Source of the DNA: Pontibacterium sinense | Lineage (GTDB): Bacteria > Pseudomonadota > Gammaproteobacteria > Pseudomonadales > Balneatricaceae | Length of the DNA stretch: 64,000 nt | Assembly (NCBI RefSeq): GCF_015209595.1 | Contig: NZ_JADEYS010000006.1 | Span: 173,295 to 237,294, forward strand | Reading direction: 5' to 3' | Shown: positions 1 through 11,276 of the stretch, piece after piece | Position numbering within the stretch: the stretch's first letter is position 1 | Layout: the number at the start of each line of letters is the position of its first letter | The notes under the pieces: generated by a model | What the model was told of the DNA's origin: nothing | The model's database searches: none | What the model saw: only the letters and a program-made list of their open reading frames with translations | Program-made: the position numbers and the translations under genes

Positions 1-278
1 ATGTAAGGCAGATGTTGCAGGATCACCCTGATATTGATACCAATCAGACGCTGATCGTTAATCTGGACCGTTTTGGGCCATCGTCGCTGGATTTCTTTAT
101 CTACACGTTTACCAAGACGACTGACTGGGTTGCGTATCATGGTATTAAGCAAGATGTGATGATGAAGGTGATGGGTATTGTTGAGCAGGAGGGGGCTGAG
201 TTTGCGTTCCCTACAACGACGCTGCATATTGCTGAGTTGCCGCCGGATGGTGTGTGCGGGCAGCTGTCAGAGCGCTAA
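1..278 (+). CDS. MscS-family mechanosensitive channel, C-terminal part
   Basis: This is the 3' end of a gene that begins before the window; the open frame starts at base 3. The visible part, about 92 residues, resembles the C-terminal cytoplasmic domain of MscS/YbdG-type small-conductance mechanosensitive channels: a 'DHPDID' stretch, then 'SLDFFIYTFTKTTDW', then a segment ending 'FAFPTTTLHIAEL', which is the usual closing strand pattern of the family. Such proteins sit in the inner membrane and release osmolytes on hypo-osmotic shock. The membrane segments are outside the window, so channel subtype cannot be judged. The stop lies 37 bases before the next gene on the same strand. Confidence 0.75.
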   Translation, partial: VRQMLQDHPDIDTNQTLIVNLDRFGPSSLDFFIYTFTKTTDWVAYHGIKQDVMMKVMGIVEQEGAEFAFPTTTLHIAELPPDGVCGQLSER

Positions 279-315
279 ATTGAAATCAGTTTTCAGCTAA
301 GTAAGGTAAGAGAGT

Positions 316-1260
316 ATGAATTTTGAGCAGGTTAGGGATGAGCTAAAGCAAGCCTCCAGTTCTATCGCCCTACTTGAGCAAGAGCTGAGTATTCTCTTCA
401 CCGCATTGCCAGATCCAATTTTCATCATTGATGTTAATGGGTGTTATCTGGAAGTGCTTGCGGGTAACTCGAGAGAGCTTTACCTGGATAGTAATTATTT
501 GCGCGGTAAATGCATAAAGGATTTGTTTAGCCCGGAGCTTGGTGAAAGCTTCATGTCTGCAATCCATCAGGCGCTTGAGTCAAAGAAGCTGACGCTGATC
601 GAGTATGAAATCTCATCAGATGATTTCCTGCAATCTCATACTACCAGCAGTAATTGGTTTCAAGGCCGAATAGTACCGCTAAAGACCAATAACAAAGCCG
701 ACAGGTTGGTCGCTTGGGTTGCCGTTAACATTACTGATAGGAAGCAACTTGAGCATCAGTTGAAAGAGTTATCTCAAAGAGATGCTTTGACGGGATTGCT
801 AAATCGTAGATACCTCCAGGAAGACGTTACCAAAAGGATTGCAGCATATAAACGGTATAAAAACAGCTTTTCGCTGGCCTTTCTGGATATTGACTATTTC
901 AAAAACATCAATGATACATTCGGGCATGATACTGGTGATTATGTGCTAAAAGAATTGTCGCTAGTGGTTGATAAAGAAAAGCGGGAATCCGATGTGTTTG
1001 CGCGCTTTGGTGGCGAAGAGTTCATACTGGTTTTTCCTGATACTTCCCAAAATGCCGCAGCTGTTTTTTTGGAGAGGTTGCGCGCGCTTATTGAGCGTTT
1101 GAGTTTTGAGACTCCTACCGGGGAAGTAACGTTTACTGTCTCTATGGGGTTAACTGAAATTATGGAGTTGGATGGAGACTTTGATTCCATAGTTAAAAGA
1201 GCTGACAAGGCTTTATACGAGGCGAAGAATCAGGGTCGGAATCGGCTTGTCATTGCTTAG
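316..1260 (+). CDS. PAS-GGDEF diguanylate cyclase
   Basis: A 314-residue protein that probably makes cyclic di-GMP from two GTP. Residues about 25-145 look like a PAS sensor domain ('LPDPIFIIDVNG', ending 'AVNITDRKQLE'), followed by a short linker helix and a GGDEF domain from about 155. The active-site motif is GGEEF at residues 232-236. An RESD sequence at 223-226 lies five residues upstream, the correct spacing for the RxxD product-inhibition site, so feedback control is likely. No signal peptide or membrane segment is visible, so it is probably cytosolic. The input signal is unknown. A run of nine G residues follows directly after the stop codon. Confidence 0.9.
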   Translation: MNFEQVRDELKQASSSIALLEQELSILFTALPDPIFIIDVNGCYLEVLAGNSRELYLDSNYLRGKCIKDLFSPELGESFMSAIHQALESKKLTLIEYEISSDDFLQSHTTSSNWFQGRIVPLKTNNKADRLVAWVAVNITDRKQLEHQLKELSQRDALTGLLNRRYLQEDVTKRIAAYKRYKNSFSLAFLDIDYFKNINDTFGHDTGDYVLKELSLVVDKEKRESDVFARFGGEEFILVFPDTSQNAAAVFLERLRALIERLSFETPTGEVTFTVSMGLTEIMELDGDFDSIVKRADKALYEAKNQGRNRLVIA

Positions 1261-1695
1261 GGGGGGGGCTGCGAACAAGTTCGAGGCATTTCTGCGGGTG
1301 ATAGGGCGGCTTTATGTGTGAAAGGCAGTGGAGTGATGAGTCCTTTTCGGGGTGTTTGACAAAGCAGGGAGCTGTTTTGGTGCCCGCCCTTCAGGGCTTT
1401 TATTTCAGAACAGTCCTGCCTCTATGTTGGCAATTTACGTCCGGCAGGCGTCTGCCGGGATCACGAGCATCGCCTTAATTGCTGTCTTGATCTAGATTTG
1501 CTCTGAAAACCGGTGTCGTTTTGGGCGTATGTGTTGGTTTCTTAGTATCGTCATTATTTAGATAGATAATGCACCTTAAGCTTGGGGCTGTATTTCTGCA
1601 GATTGTCTGCTTTTTGGCTTAAAGCACAGATTCAGAACGTCCCGCCAAAGCCTTTGCGCGGTATTCGATCTGTAAAAGTGCGTGCGTTTACACAT
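1261..1695. other. Intergenic stretch without a recognisable gene
   Basis: About 530 bases separate the cyclase stop from the csiV stop at 1789. A nine-base G tract ends the cyclase gene (1260-1268). A short GC hairpin followed by T residues (about 1386-1404) could be a weak terminator. A perfect inverted repeat with 7-base arms and a GCGT loop sits at 1441-1458 with no T-run. No reading frame here has a ribosome site or family resemblance. Confidence 0.5.
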
Positions 1696-1726
1696 AAAAA
1701 ACCCAGCCAAGTGGCCGGGTGCTTTT
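1696..1726 (-). terminator. Rho-independent terminator of the mfd-csiV operon
   Basis: Read on the minus strand this is a GC-rich hairpin (arms ACCCGGCC and GGCTGGGT with a short loop, one mismatch) followed by six T residues. It lies about 70 bases past the csiV stop in the direction of transcription. Confidence 0.75.
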
Positions 1727-1788
1727 GCCTTCCTTCAATGCGCACGTCAGGTCAATGGCTTGATCTGCGAGATGCTTTTTATGACTGA

Positions 1789-2559
1789 TTAGCGCTCGGT
1801 GCTGCCGGTCGTTTTCACCGGTAACATCAAGACTAAAACGCCCATCAGAGGATGGTCAAGGTAATGCACTTCTTCAGAGCGCATACGTCGTCCCTGTTTC
1901 ATATTGATTGTCAGGAATTCAGGGACATTCAGGAAACTGGTGCTCAGCGGTGTGACTGTTGATAGTCCACTATCCTCGGTGGCAACGGAGCTGGTGCTTT
2001 GGGAGTTCTCTGTGCTGCTTGTCAGAGGTTGGTCGCCAGCATTTAGGAAGTCACGCAGCAGATTTGACTCGCTGTTAGAGAGTTTTCGGCTGTGGTAGAG
2101 ATCAGGTTTGAAATGAAGATAGCGACCACGGTCAACGGTAATGTAGCCTTCTAACTCGTACATCCCATTGTCGAGAATCTGTCCTGCTCTAATGTGAATA
2201 GGGCGTGCTTTCTTCTGCTTTTCTACAGGTTGCAGCCATCCTGCGTGATATAGCACGCGGTAAGAGTGGTAGCGCGCAATTCGTTTCTTCTCGTCATTGA
2301 ATAAAAGGGATGAAGTTGGCAGGAGTTCGTAGGCATCAAACGTAGAGTTGCTGTTATGCAGTGGTGGGCGCAATCGTATTGCGTTTCGCTGGTGATTAAC
2401 ATCCAGGCCTTGTGGCCAGAATTCGTCATCCAGTACGCTTGGGTCCTCGTTGGCAAATACGAGAACCTCTACTTGATACCAAGGGGTATCTTCAGCCGTT
2501 GCGGTCAGAGCAAAAGCAACTAAGCACAGGCTGGTGGCTATTTTCTGAAATATATTCAT
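1789..2559 (-). CDS. csiV: CsiV family peptidoglycan-binding protein
   Basis: A 256-residue exported protein. Residues 1-22 form a signal peptide (Lys after the start, hydrophobic core, 'ATA' before the cut), and the mature part begins 'EDTPWYQVEVLVFAN', the hallmark start of the CsiV family. In Vibrio cholerae CsiV is a periplasmic activator of the LpoA/PBP1A peptidoglycan synthase, and its gene likewise lies next to mfd. The role here is inferred from family and position. Its ATG overlaps the mfd stop by four bases, so the two genes are probably co-transcribed and translationally coupled. The family is defined by the N-terminal 'EVLVF' and the middle 'GYITVDRGRYLHF' segment, both present. 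Confidence 0.8.
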   Translation of the reverse strand: MNIFQKIATSLCLVAFALTATAEDTPWYQVEVLVFANEDPSVLDDEFWPQGLDVNHQRNAIRLRPPLHNSNSTFDAYELLPTSSLLFNDEKKRIARYHSYRVLYHAGWLQPVEKQKKARPIHIRAGQILDNGMYELEGYITVDRGRYLHFKPDLYHSRKLSNSESNLLRDFLNAGDQPLTSSTENSQSTSSVATEDSGLSTVTPLSTSFLNVPEFLTINMKQGRRMRSEEVHYLDHPLMGVLVLMLPVKTTGSTER

Positions 2560-5500
2560 GACTCTTTGACCGCCAATTCCTTCAGCAGTTTTTCAATTAT
2601 TTGAAAGCGTTGTTCCGATTTTTCGCTGGATATTGAAAAACGAAGTCGGTCCGCGCCCTCAAGTTTATACTTTTGTGGTTGATTTTGAACCATTTTTACC
2701 AAAGTCAGTGGATCTACTTTAGGTTCAGAGCCAAACTCAATCCGGCCGCCTTTTTCATGAGCATCGATTTTTTCGATCTCCATGGCGTCGGCGGATAGCT
2801 TTAGTTTAGTCAGTCGCAGCAGATTTTGTGTGGCTTCCGGCAGAAGACCAAAGCGATCGATCATTTCTATCTGCAGCTCTTTGAGTGCTTTTTCGCTCTC
2901 CGCGTTAGATATGCGTTTGTACATTATCAGGCGGTTGTGGACATCTGGAAGATAGTCATCAGGGATCAATGCTGGTATGCGGAGGTTGATTTCGGCGCCG
3001 TGTTTTAGAGGCTGATCAAGGTTTGGTGTTTTGCCTTCCTTGATGGCGCTAACGGCTTGTTCGAGCATCTCCATAAAGAGTGTGAAGCCAACGGTTTGCA
3101 TCTGGCCGCTCTGATCTTCACCTAAAAGTTCACCCGCACCCCTTATTTCCAGGTCATGAGTCGCCAGTGTGAAGCCTGCGCCGAGGTCGTCAGCAGAGGC
3201 GATGGCTTCCAGTCGCTTGGTTGCGTCGGTAGTGATGGCTTTTGGATGTGGTGTCAGCAAATAGGCGTAGGCTTGGTGATGTGAGCGGCCTACGCGTCCA
3301 CGCAGCTGGTGCAGTTGAGCCAGGCCAAATTTATCTGCACGGTCGATGATGATCGTATTGGCATTAGGTACATCGATGCCGGTTTCGATAATGGTGGTGC
3401 AGACAAGTACGTTGTGGCGCTTATGGTAGAAGTCAGACATGACCTGTTCCAGTTCGCGTTCGCGCATCTGGCCGTGTCCAATGCCGATGCGCGCCTCTGG
3501 AATCATCTCTGCCAGTTCTGCTGCGGTTTTCTCAATGGACTTTACTTCGTTGTGTAAGTAGTACACCTGGCCGCCACGCAGCAGTTCTCGGAGTATGGCC
3601 TCTTTCACTGTGGCCGGGTCGTTCTGGCTGACAAAGGTTTTGACCGAAAGGCGGCGGGCGGGCGGTGTCGCGATAATTGAAAGGTCGCGGATGCCGGACA
3701 TGGCCATGTTCAGCGTGCGTGGAATGGGGGTAGCTGTCAGGGTCAATATGTCGACTTCCGAACGCAGTGATTTAAGGCGCTCTTTTTGCTGTACACCAAA
3801 GCGGTGTTCCTCATCAATGATGAGCAGTCCGAGGTTCTTGAACTTGATGTCACCTTGAATCAGCTTGTGGGTGCCGACGATAATATCGGCTTGACCGTTT
3901 TCCAGTTTATCAATGATGGCGCTCTGCTGTTTGCCGGTGCGGAAGCGTGAGATGAGCTCTACGTTTACAGGCCAATCGGCAAAGCGATCTGCGAAGTTCT
4001 GATAGTGTTGTTGGGCCAATAGGGTGGTTGGAACCAGAATGGCGACCTGTTTTCCGCTCTGGCAGGCCATGAAGGCTGCGCGCATGGCAACTTCTGTCTT
4101 CCCGAAGCCTACATCGCCGCACACAAGCCGATCCATTGGCTGCGGTGAGGTCATATCTCTGATCACCGCGTCAATTGCGTTAGCCTGATCGGGGGTCTCC
4201 TCGAAAGGGAAGGTGGCTGAAAAGTGCCGATAGTCCTGATCGGGATTGCTGAAGCTGAAGCCTTTGCGCGCCGCGCGGCGTGCGTAAATATCCAGTAACT
4301 CGGCTGCGGCGTCTCGTGCTTTTTCAGCCGCTTTCTGTTTGGCCTTGCTCCACTGTTCTGCACCCAGCTTGTGGAGTGGGGCAAATTCTTCGCTAGCGCC
4401 CGTATAGCGGCTGATCAAATGGAGTGATGAGACCGGCACATACAGCTTGGCATTGTTTAGATATTCCAGCGTCAGGAACTCATTGGTCTGGCCTTCCAGG
4501 GAGATTGTCTGGAGTCCTTGGTAGCGGCCGACACCGTGATCAAGATGTACAACGGGTGCGCCGAGATTGAGTTCAGACAGGTTTTTGACGACCTGGTCGG
4601 CTTGTTCTTTTTCGCGAGAGCGGCGGCGGCGTTGAAATACCTGGCGGCCAAAGAGCTGAGTTTCGGTGATGAGATGCGCTTGTCCCGGTAGGGAGAGCCC
4701 GCGATCCAATGGCACGGTGGTGATGGCTATTTCGGCATCACCATCGACAAAGTCTTGCCAGCTGTTGAGGAGCGTGGGTTTTAGATTAATGCGATCAAGT
4801 AGCTCTAAAAGTGCTTCACGACGACCGGCAGACTCGGCACAAAACAGAACGGGTCCGTCGCGCTCCATGAGAAAATCTTCCAATGCGGTGAGCGGTCGAG
4901 TTGCCTGTGCGTCGACGGGTAATTCGGGAGGCTCGGTGCATGCTAGGTTGGTTCGTCCGGCCTTGTCTTCAAGACTGTTGTGAGTGACGTGCATGCGGCC
5001 ATATTGCTTCAATTGGCCAAAGAGCTGGTCGCTGCTTAAGAACAGTTCTTCAGGACCCATGATTGGGTGGGTAATGTCATAGCGTCGTTGTTCATAGCGA
5101 GCTTGGGCGTCCTCCCAGAATTGGCTGCCCGCATTTTCAAGGCCTGGGTCGACGATGATTTGTGTGTCTTTTGGTAGGTAGTCAAACAGTGTGTTGGTCG
5201 TTTCAAAAAACAGCGGTTGATAATACTCAATTCCGGGCGGGGTCAGGCCATTGCTGACATCCTGATAGATAGGGCACGCGCGGTAGTCAACGTCAAATAG
5301 TTCACGCCAGCGTTGTTTGAAGCCTTTAATGGCTGTGTCATCAAATGGAAACTCTTTAGCTGGAAGTAGGCGGACCTGCGTAATTTGGTCGATCGAGCGC
5401 TGAGTATCAGGGTCGAATGTACGTAGGGTTTCAATTTCATCGTCGAACAGTTCGATGCGGTAGGGTGCGTTGCTGCCCATTGGATAGATATCAACTATCG

Positions 5501-6002
5501 ATCCCCGAATTGCGAATTCGCCATGTTCCAGAACGGTCTCTACGGCGTGGTAACCCGCATCTGTCAGTTGTTGTCTGAGCCGGATGGGGTCGAGTGTTTG
5601 GCCTTCGTCAAGAACAAGGCTGTTGCCTGCCAGAAACGAAGGGGGTGCCAGTCGATGCATCAGGGTGCTGGCAGGGACTATTAATACGCCTTGTTTCAGT
5701 CTTGGGAGTCTGTTTAATGTCGCTATACGCTGAGAAATGATGTCCTGATGCGGTGAAAACACGTCATAAGGCAGTGTTTCCCAGTCAGGGAAGTTCAAAA
5801 TGAGCTCAGATGATCCAATAAAAAAGCTGAGTTCGTTCTGTAGGCGTTCCGCTTCGTCGCTGTTGTTGGTGATGACGAGGGTCAATGCACTGTGCTTTTG
5901 GGCTGCGTTCGCGATTAATAATCCACGCGCCGCACCGGTGACTTGGCCTATTCGTTTTATATCGCCAGCGCCCGTAGGCAATGAAAATGTCAGATCCAAC
6001 AA
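2556..6002 (-). CDS. mfd: Transcription-repair coupling factor Mfd
   Basis: A 1148-residue superfamily 2 DNA translocase, the normal length for Mfd. It removes RNA polymerase stalled at lesions and recruits UvrA. Visible parts: an N-terminal UvrB-homology region, an RNA-polymerase interaction domain with 'PVVHLDHGVGRYQGL', Walker A 'GDVGFGKTE', helicase box 'IDEEHRFGVQQKE', a 'TATPIPRTLN' motif III, 'LRGRVGRS' motif VI, and the C-terminal TRCF domain. The start is taken as TTG at 6002 because an AAGGAG sequence sits nine bases upstream and no ATG is better placed. It is divergent from the GAPDH gene across about 180 bases. Confidence 0.97.
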   Translation of the reverse strand: MLDLTFSLPTGAGDIKRIGQVTGAARGLLIANAAQKHSALTLVITNNSDEAERLQNELSFFIGSSELILNFPDWETLPYDVFSPHQDIISQRIATLNRLPRLKQGVLIVPASTLMHRLAPPSFLAGNSLVLDEGQTLDPIRLRQQLTDAGYHAVETVLEHGEFAIRGSIVDIYPMGSNAPYRIELFDDEIETLRTFDPDTQRSIDQITQVRLLPAKEFPFDDTAIKGFKQRWRELFDVDYRACPIYQDVSNGLTPPGIEYYQPLFFETTNTLFDYLPKDTQIIVDPGLENAGSQFWEDAQARYEQRRYDITHPIMGPEELFLSSDQLFGQLKQYGRMHVTHNSLEDKAGRTNLACTEPPELPVDAQATRPLTALEDFLMERDGPVLFCAESAGRREALLELLDRINLKPTLLNSWQDFVDGDAEIAITTVPLDRGLSLPGQAHLITETQLFGRQVFQRRRRSREKEQADQVVKNLSELNLGAPVVHLDHGVGRYQGLQTISLEGQTNEFLTLEYLNNAKLYVPVSSLHLISRYTGASEEFAPLHKLGAEQWSKAKQKAAEKARDAAAELLDIYARRAARKGFSFSNPDQDYRHFSATFPFEETPDQANAIDAVIRDMTSPQPMDRLVCGDVGFGKTEVAMRAAFMACQSGKQVAILVPTTLLAQQHYQNFADRFADWPVNVELISRFRTGKQQSAIIDKLENGQADIIVGTHKLIQGDIKFKNLGLLIIDEEHRFGVQQKERLKSLRSEVDILTLTATPIPRTLNMAMSGIRDLSIIATPPARRLSVKTFVSQNDPATVKEAILRELLRGGQVYYLHNEVKSIEKTAAELAEMIPEARIGIGHGQMRERELEQVMSDFYHKRHNVLVCTTIIETGIDVPNANTIIIDRADKFGLAQLHQLRGRVGRSHHQAYAYLLTPHPKAITTDATKRLEAIASADDLGAGFTLATHDLEIRGAGELLGEDQSGQMQTVGFTLFMEMLEQAVSAIKEGKTPNLDQPLKHGAEINLRIPALIPDDYLPDVHNRLIMYKRISNAESEKALKELQIEMIDRFGLLPEATQNLLRLTKLKLSADAMEIEKIDAHEKGGRIEFGSEPKVDPLTLVKMVQNQPQKYKLEGADRLRFSISSEKSEQRFQIIEKLLKELAVKES

Positions 6003-6111
6003 CGTCCCAGACTCCTTATGCAGCGGTATTTTGGGGCGGATAAGTGTACCTGTTCAGCGGCGCTATCGGAACAAGTGGGCGGGATCGTGCGAAAGTATAT
6101 TAATTGGGGGT

Positions 6112-6140
6112 TTGCTCGCAGGTGCGGAAAATAGGATAAT
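6112..6140 (+). promoter_or_regulatory. Candidate sigma-70 promoter for the GAPDH gene
   Basis: TTGCTC (6112-6117) and GATAAT (6135-6140) are separated by 17 bases, in the mfd/GAPDH divergent intergenic region and 43 bases before the GAPDH start. This is a match by eye only. Confidence 0.4.
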
Positions 6141-6183
6141 GTGCGCATTAATTTTTGAGCGTTGAAGTTAACTGGAGTTGCCT

Positions 6184-7617
6184 GTGAGCCAAGAAAAAGT
6201 TTTCGCTGACTGGAAGGAGCGCGAAGCTAAAGCTGAAGCGATGGTGCCGCTGATCGGTGGTCTGTATCGTGATAACAACATCGAATCTTCTGTTTTTGGT
6301 CGTCTGATCATTAAACGTTCCGTGATCGATATCTTGAAAGCGCATCGTTTTGCGCGTCAGGTTGAAGATCAGGAAGTGACAGTTCACGATACTTATCCTG
6401 TGCTGGCATCTGTTCAGGCAATGGGTATTAAGAACGCGCACATCGATGCGGGTAAGCTGGCTGTTAAGTTCCGTGAAGAAGCGAACGGCCGTGATCTGGA
6501 AGCTTTCCTGAAAGATGAGCTGGCTGAAGCGGTTGAAGGTACCGAGCGCGAAGGTACTGATATCGTACTGTACGGTTTCGGTCGTATCGGTCGTCTTCTG
6601 GCACGCCTGCTGATTGAGCGTACCGGTGGTGGTCAGGCGCTGCGTTTGCGTGCGATTGTTGTGCGTAAGGGTAATGCTGCAAATGACCTGGAAAAGCGTG
6701 CGAGTCTGTTGCGTCGCGATTCTGTTCACGGTTCCTTCAAAGGTACTATTCAGGTTGACGAAGAAAACCACGCACTGATCGCAAACGGCAACATGATCAA
6801 AGTGATCACTGCTGACGCGCCAGACACTATCGATTACACCGCGTACGGCATTAACAATGCTATCGTTATCGATAACACGGGTAAGTGGCGTGATGAAGAC
6901 GGTCTGTCTCTGCATACACGTGCGAAAGGTGTTTCCCGTGTTGTTCTGACTGCGCCGGGTAAAGGCATCAAGAACATCGTAATGGGTGTTAACGATGGCG
7001 ATATCGCTGCTGACGATAAGATCCTGTCCGCTGCATCTTGTACTACCAATGCGATCACGCCGGTACTGAAAGTACTGAGCGACACCTACGGTGTTGAAAA
7101 TGGTCACGTTGAAACGGTTCATGCTTACACCAATGACCAGAACCTGATCGATAACTACCACAAAGGTGATCGTCGTGGTCGTGCGGCGGGTCTGAATATG
7201 GTTCTGACCGAAACGGGTGCGGCTAAAGCTGTCTCTAAGGCGCTGCCTGAGATGGAAGGTAAGCTGACAGGTAACGCGATTCGCGTACCTACGCCAAACG
7301 TTTCTATGGCGATTCTGAACCTGAACCTGGGTTCCGCAACCAATAAAGACGAGTTGAACGCAACATTGCGTGAAGCTGCGCTGCACGGTGTTCTGCAGAA
7401 GCAGATCGACTACAGTAACTCTCCTGAAGCTGTATCCAGCGATTTTGTTGGTTCTCGTGCTGCGGGCGTAGTTGATGCTCTGGCTACAATTGCTGACGAT
7501 AAGCGTTGCGTACTTTACGTATGGTACGACAATGAATTTGGTTACAGCTGCCAGGTTATTCGTATGGTTCAGAAGATGGCTGCTTGTACGCTGCCAGCGT
7601 TCCCAAGCGCAAAGTAA
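6184..7617 (+). CDS. Long-form glyceraldehyde-3-phosphate dehydrogenase
   Basis: A 477-residue NAD(P)-dependent dehydrogenase that interconverts glyceraldehyde 3-phosphate and 1,3-bisphosphoglycerate. It carries an N-terminal extension of about 125 residues before the Rossmann motif 'GFGRIGRLLARLL'. The catalytic cysteine is in 'SAASCTTNAITP' and the C-terminal signature 'WYDNEFGYSCQV' is intact. The extended form next to mfd matches the Pseudomonas aeruginosa PA3001 type, whose physiological direction is less clear than that of classical GapA. The GTG at 6184 is chosen because GGAG precedes it by six bases; the TTG at 6178 overlaps that ribosome site. Codon use is strongly biased (GGT, CGT), as in highly expressed genes. 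Confidence 0.9.
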   Translation: MSQEKVFADWKEREAKAEAMVPLIGGLYRDNNIESSVFGRLIIKRSVIDILKAHRFARQVEDQEVTVHDTYPVLASVQAMGIKNAHIDAGKLAVKFREEANGRDLEAFLKDELAEAVEGTEREGTDIVLYGFGRIGRLLARLLIERTGGGQALRLRAIVVRKGNAANDLEKRASLLRRDSVHGSFKGTIQVDEENHALIANGNMIKVITADAPDTIDYTAYGINNAIVIDNTGKWRDEDGLSLHTRAKGVSRVVLTAPGKGIKNIVMGVNDGDIAADDKILSAASCTTNAITPVLKVLSDTYGVENGHVETVHAYTNDQNLIDNYHKGDRRGRAAGLNMVLTETGAAKAVSKALPEMEGKLTGNAIRVPTPNVSMAILNLNLGSATNKDELNATLREAALHGVLQKQIDYSNSPEAVSSDFVGSRAAGVVDALATIADDKRCVLYVWYDNEFGYSCQVIRMVQKMAACTLPAFPSAK

Positions 7618-7640
7618 GTCTTTCTTACTTCTGAATAAAA

Positions 7641-7666
7641 GGTCGCTCTTGTAGCGGCCTTTTTTA
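7641..7666 (+). terminator. Rho-independent terminator after the GAPDH gene
   Basis: Seven-base stem (GGTCGCT / AGCGGCC, one G-T pair) with a five-base loop and six to seven T residues. It ends the GAPDH transcript before nqrA. The remaining 275 bases up to nqrA carry no convincing gene and must contain the nqr promoter. Confidence 0.8.
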
Positions 7667-7923
7667 TTATCAAATGCTCTATATTCGCAATGGTTATAAG
7701 TATATGAAATATCCGTCTATCCGACTTGTACGAATGGTGAACGAAAGCAGAAGGATAAAAAACTGGGTTTGTAGAAAAAGGACATGCCGCTCAGGTATAC
7801 TTATTCGGATTTTTGGGTTGGGTTTGCTTCGTTTCGATAACAACTTAAAAGCATGTTTTTTTGCAGGCGGGGACAGCTGTGCGAAAACTGCACAAAGTGA
7901 AACGGGGTTCCTGAAAACTATAA

Positions 7924-9285
<1,362 letters not shown>

Positions 9286-9289
9286 TCAT

Positions 9290-10501
9290 ATGAAGAGCCT
9301 AAGAAACGTTCTTGATAAAATGGAGCCGCATTTCCATAAAGGCGGCAAATACGAAAACTGGTACGCGCTGTATGAAGCAGCGGATACTATTTTCTACACA
9401 CCAGGTCATGTGACTAAGACAGCTGCTCACGTACGTGATGCGGTTGATCTAAAACGCATGATGATTCTGGTATGGATGTGTACATTCCCTGCAGTATTCA
9501 TGGGTATGTATAACGTTGGTTTGCAGGCGAACACTGCAATGGCATCTCTGGGTTTGACGGAAGCGTCTACCTGGCAGGGTGCAATCGCGGGTGCGCTCAC
9601 CAGCTTTGATCCAAATTCAATATGGGATAACGTGATTCACGGTGCTGCCTATTGGCTGCCGATCTACATTGTGACCTTTGTAGTGGGCGGTTTCTGGGAA
9701 GTGCTGTTTGCGATGAAACGTGGTCACGAAGTCAACGAAGGTTTCTTTGTTACTTCTATCCTGTTCTGTCTGATTCTTCCTCCTACTGTTCCTCTCTGGC
9801 AGGTTGCACTGGGCATTAGCTTCGGTGTGGTTGTTGGTAAAGAGGTATTTGGTGGTACTGGTAAGAACTTCCTTAACCCTGCTTTGACAGGTCGTGCCTT
9901 CCTCTTCTTCGCATATCCTGCGCAGATGTCCGGCGATGCGATCTGGACTGCTGTAGACGGTTTCTCCGGCGCTACGCCGTTGGGTCTGGCTGCATTGGGC
10001 GGTGTTGATGCGATCCTTGCACAGAGCATTACTTGGTTCGATGCGTTCATTGGTACGATTCCGGGTTCTGTAGGTGAAGTATCCACGCTGGCGATAGCGA
10101 TGGGTGGTGCGGTTCTATTGATAGCTAAAGTGGCCGCATGGCGGATCGTAGCCGGTGTAATGCTGGGTATGGTTGCGATGTCTACGCTGCTGAATATCAT
10201 CGGTTCCGATACTAACCCAATGTTCTCTATGCCGTTCTACTGGCATCTGGTGCTGGGTGGCTTTGCATTCGGTATGTTCTTCATGGCAACCGATCCGGTA
10301 TCTGCATCCATGACGAACAAAGGTAAATGGTACTTCGGTGCTTTGATCGGTGTGATGGTTGTACTGATTCGTGTGGTTAACCCGGCGTTCCCAGAGGGAA
10401 TGATGCTGGCGATTCTGTTCGCGAACCTGTTTGCACCGCTGATCGATAACTTTGTTGTTCAGGCGAATATTAAACGGAGGATGGCACGCAATGTCGGCTA
10501 A
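9290..10501 (+). CDS. nqrB: Na+-NQR subunit B
   Basis: A 403-residue integral membrane subunit with about ten hydrophobic segments. It carries riboflavin and a covalently bound FMN on the threonine of the motif '[10 protein letters not shown]', which is present. NqrB also contributes to quinone binding and the sodium path. The last eleven bases overlap the start of nqrC. Confidence 0.97.
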   Translation: MKSLRNVLDKMEPHFHKGGKYENWYALYEAADTIFYTPGHVTKTAAHVRDAVDLKRMMILVWMCTFPAVFMGMYNVGLQANTAMASLGLTEASTWQGAIAGALTSFDPNSIWDNVIHGAAYWLPIYIVTFVVGGFWEVLFAMKRGHEVNEGFFVTSILFCLILPPTVPLWQVALGISFGVVVGKEVFGGTGKNFLNPALTGRAFLFFAYPAQMSGDAIWTAVDGFSGATPLGLAALGGVDAILAQSITWFDAFIGTIPGSVGEVSTLAIAMGGAVLLIAKVAAWRIVAGVMLGMVAMSTLLNIIGSDTNPMFSMPFYWHLVLGGFAFGMFFMATDPVSASMTNKGKWYFGALIGVMVVLIRVVNPAFPEGMMLAILFANLFAPLIDNFVVQANIKRRMARNVG

Positions 10502-11273
10502 TAAAGACACAATCGGTAAAACAATTACCGTTACAGTTCTGCTGTGCGTAGTCTGCTCCGTTATCGTCTCCGCAGCAGCAGTACTGCTGAAACCGATCCA
10601 GGTCGCGAACAAAGAGCTTGACCGTAAAAGTAACATTCTGGCCGCTGCGAATATCGATTACGCAGGTCAGGACGTTATCAAGCTGTTTGATGAGCGCATC
10701 AAGACCAAAATCGTTGATATGGAAACCGGTAAGTACACAGACGCAGTTGATGCGGCAACTTACGATGCTAACAAAGCAGCGAAAGATCCTGCCCTGTCTG
10801 TAAAACTGGAGCGTTCGACTGACATCGCGTCTATCAAGCGTCAGGCTAAATACATGCCTGTCTATATGGTAGAAAAAGATGGCCAGCTCGAGAAGGTTGT
10901 ACTGCCAGTACATGGTTACGGTCTCTGGTCTACCTTGTACGGTTTCCTGGCACTGGAAGGTGACCTGAACACTGTAATTGGTCTGGGTTTCTACGCACAC
11001 GCGGAAACGCCTGGACTGGGTGGTGAGGTTGATAACCCTAAGTGGAAAGCGCTGTGGCCGGGTAAGAAGGTATACCCAGAGGGTTCTACCGAACCTAAGC
11101 TGGGCCTGATCAAGGGTACTGCGATTCCGGGTGCGCCAGGTGCTGAGCACCAGATTGATGGTCTGGCCGGTGCGACGCTAACCAGTATTGGTGTTACAAA
11201 TCTGGTTCAATTCTGGATGGGCGAGAACGGTTACGCGACCTTCCTGGCCAACCTGAAAGCAGGGGAGGTGTAA
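10491..11273 (+). CDS. nqrC: Na+-NQR subunit C
   Basis: A 260-residue subunit with one N-terminal membrane anchor (about residues 10-32) and a periplasmic FMN-binding domain. FMN is attached by ApbE to the threonine in '[10 protein letters not shown]', seen near the C-terminus. The ATG at 10491 is chosen over the upstream TTG because the protein should begin '[11 protein letters not shown]' and a CGGAGG ribosome site lies about ten bases before it. It overlaps nqrB by 11 bases. Confidence 0.96.
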   Translation: MSANKDTIGKTITVTVLLCVVCSVIVSAAAVLLKPIQVANKELDRKSNILAAANIDYAGQDVIKLFDERIKTKIVDMETGKYTDAVDAATYDANKAAKDPALSVKLERSTDIASIKRQAKYMPVYMVEKDGQLEKVVLPVHGYGLWSTLYGFLALEGDLNTVIGLGFYAHAETPGLGGEVDNPKWKALWPGKKVYPEGSTEPKLGLIKGTAIPGAPGAEHQIDGLAGATLTSIGVTNLVQFWMGENGYATFLANLKAGEV

Positions 11274-11276
11274 ACC

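Noticed and set aside
1260..1268. Nine-G tract as a phase-variation switch
   Set aside because: It starts at the last base of the stop codon of the cyclase gene, so slippage would not change the protein, and no promoter depends on it visibly.
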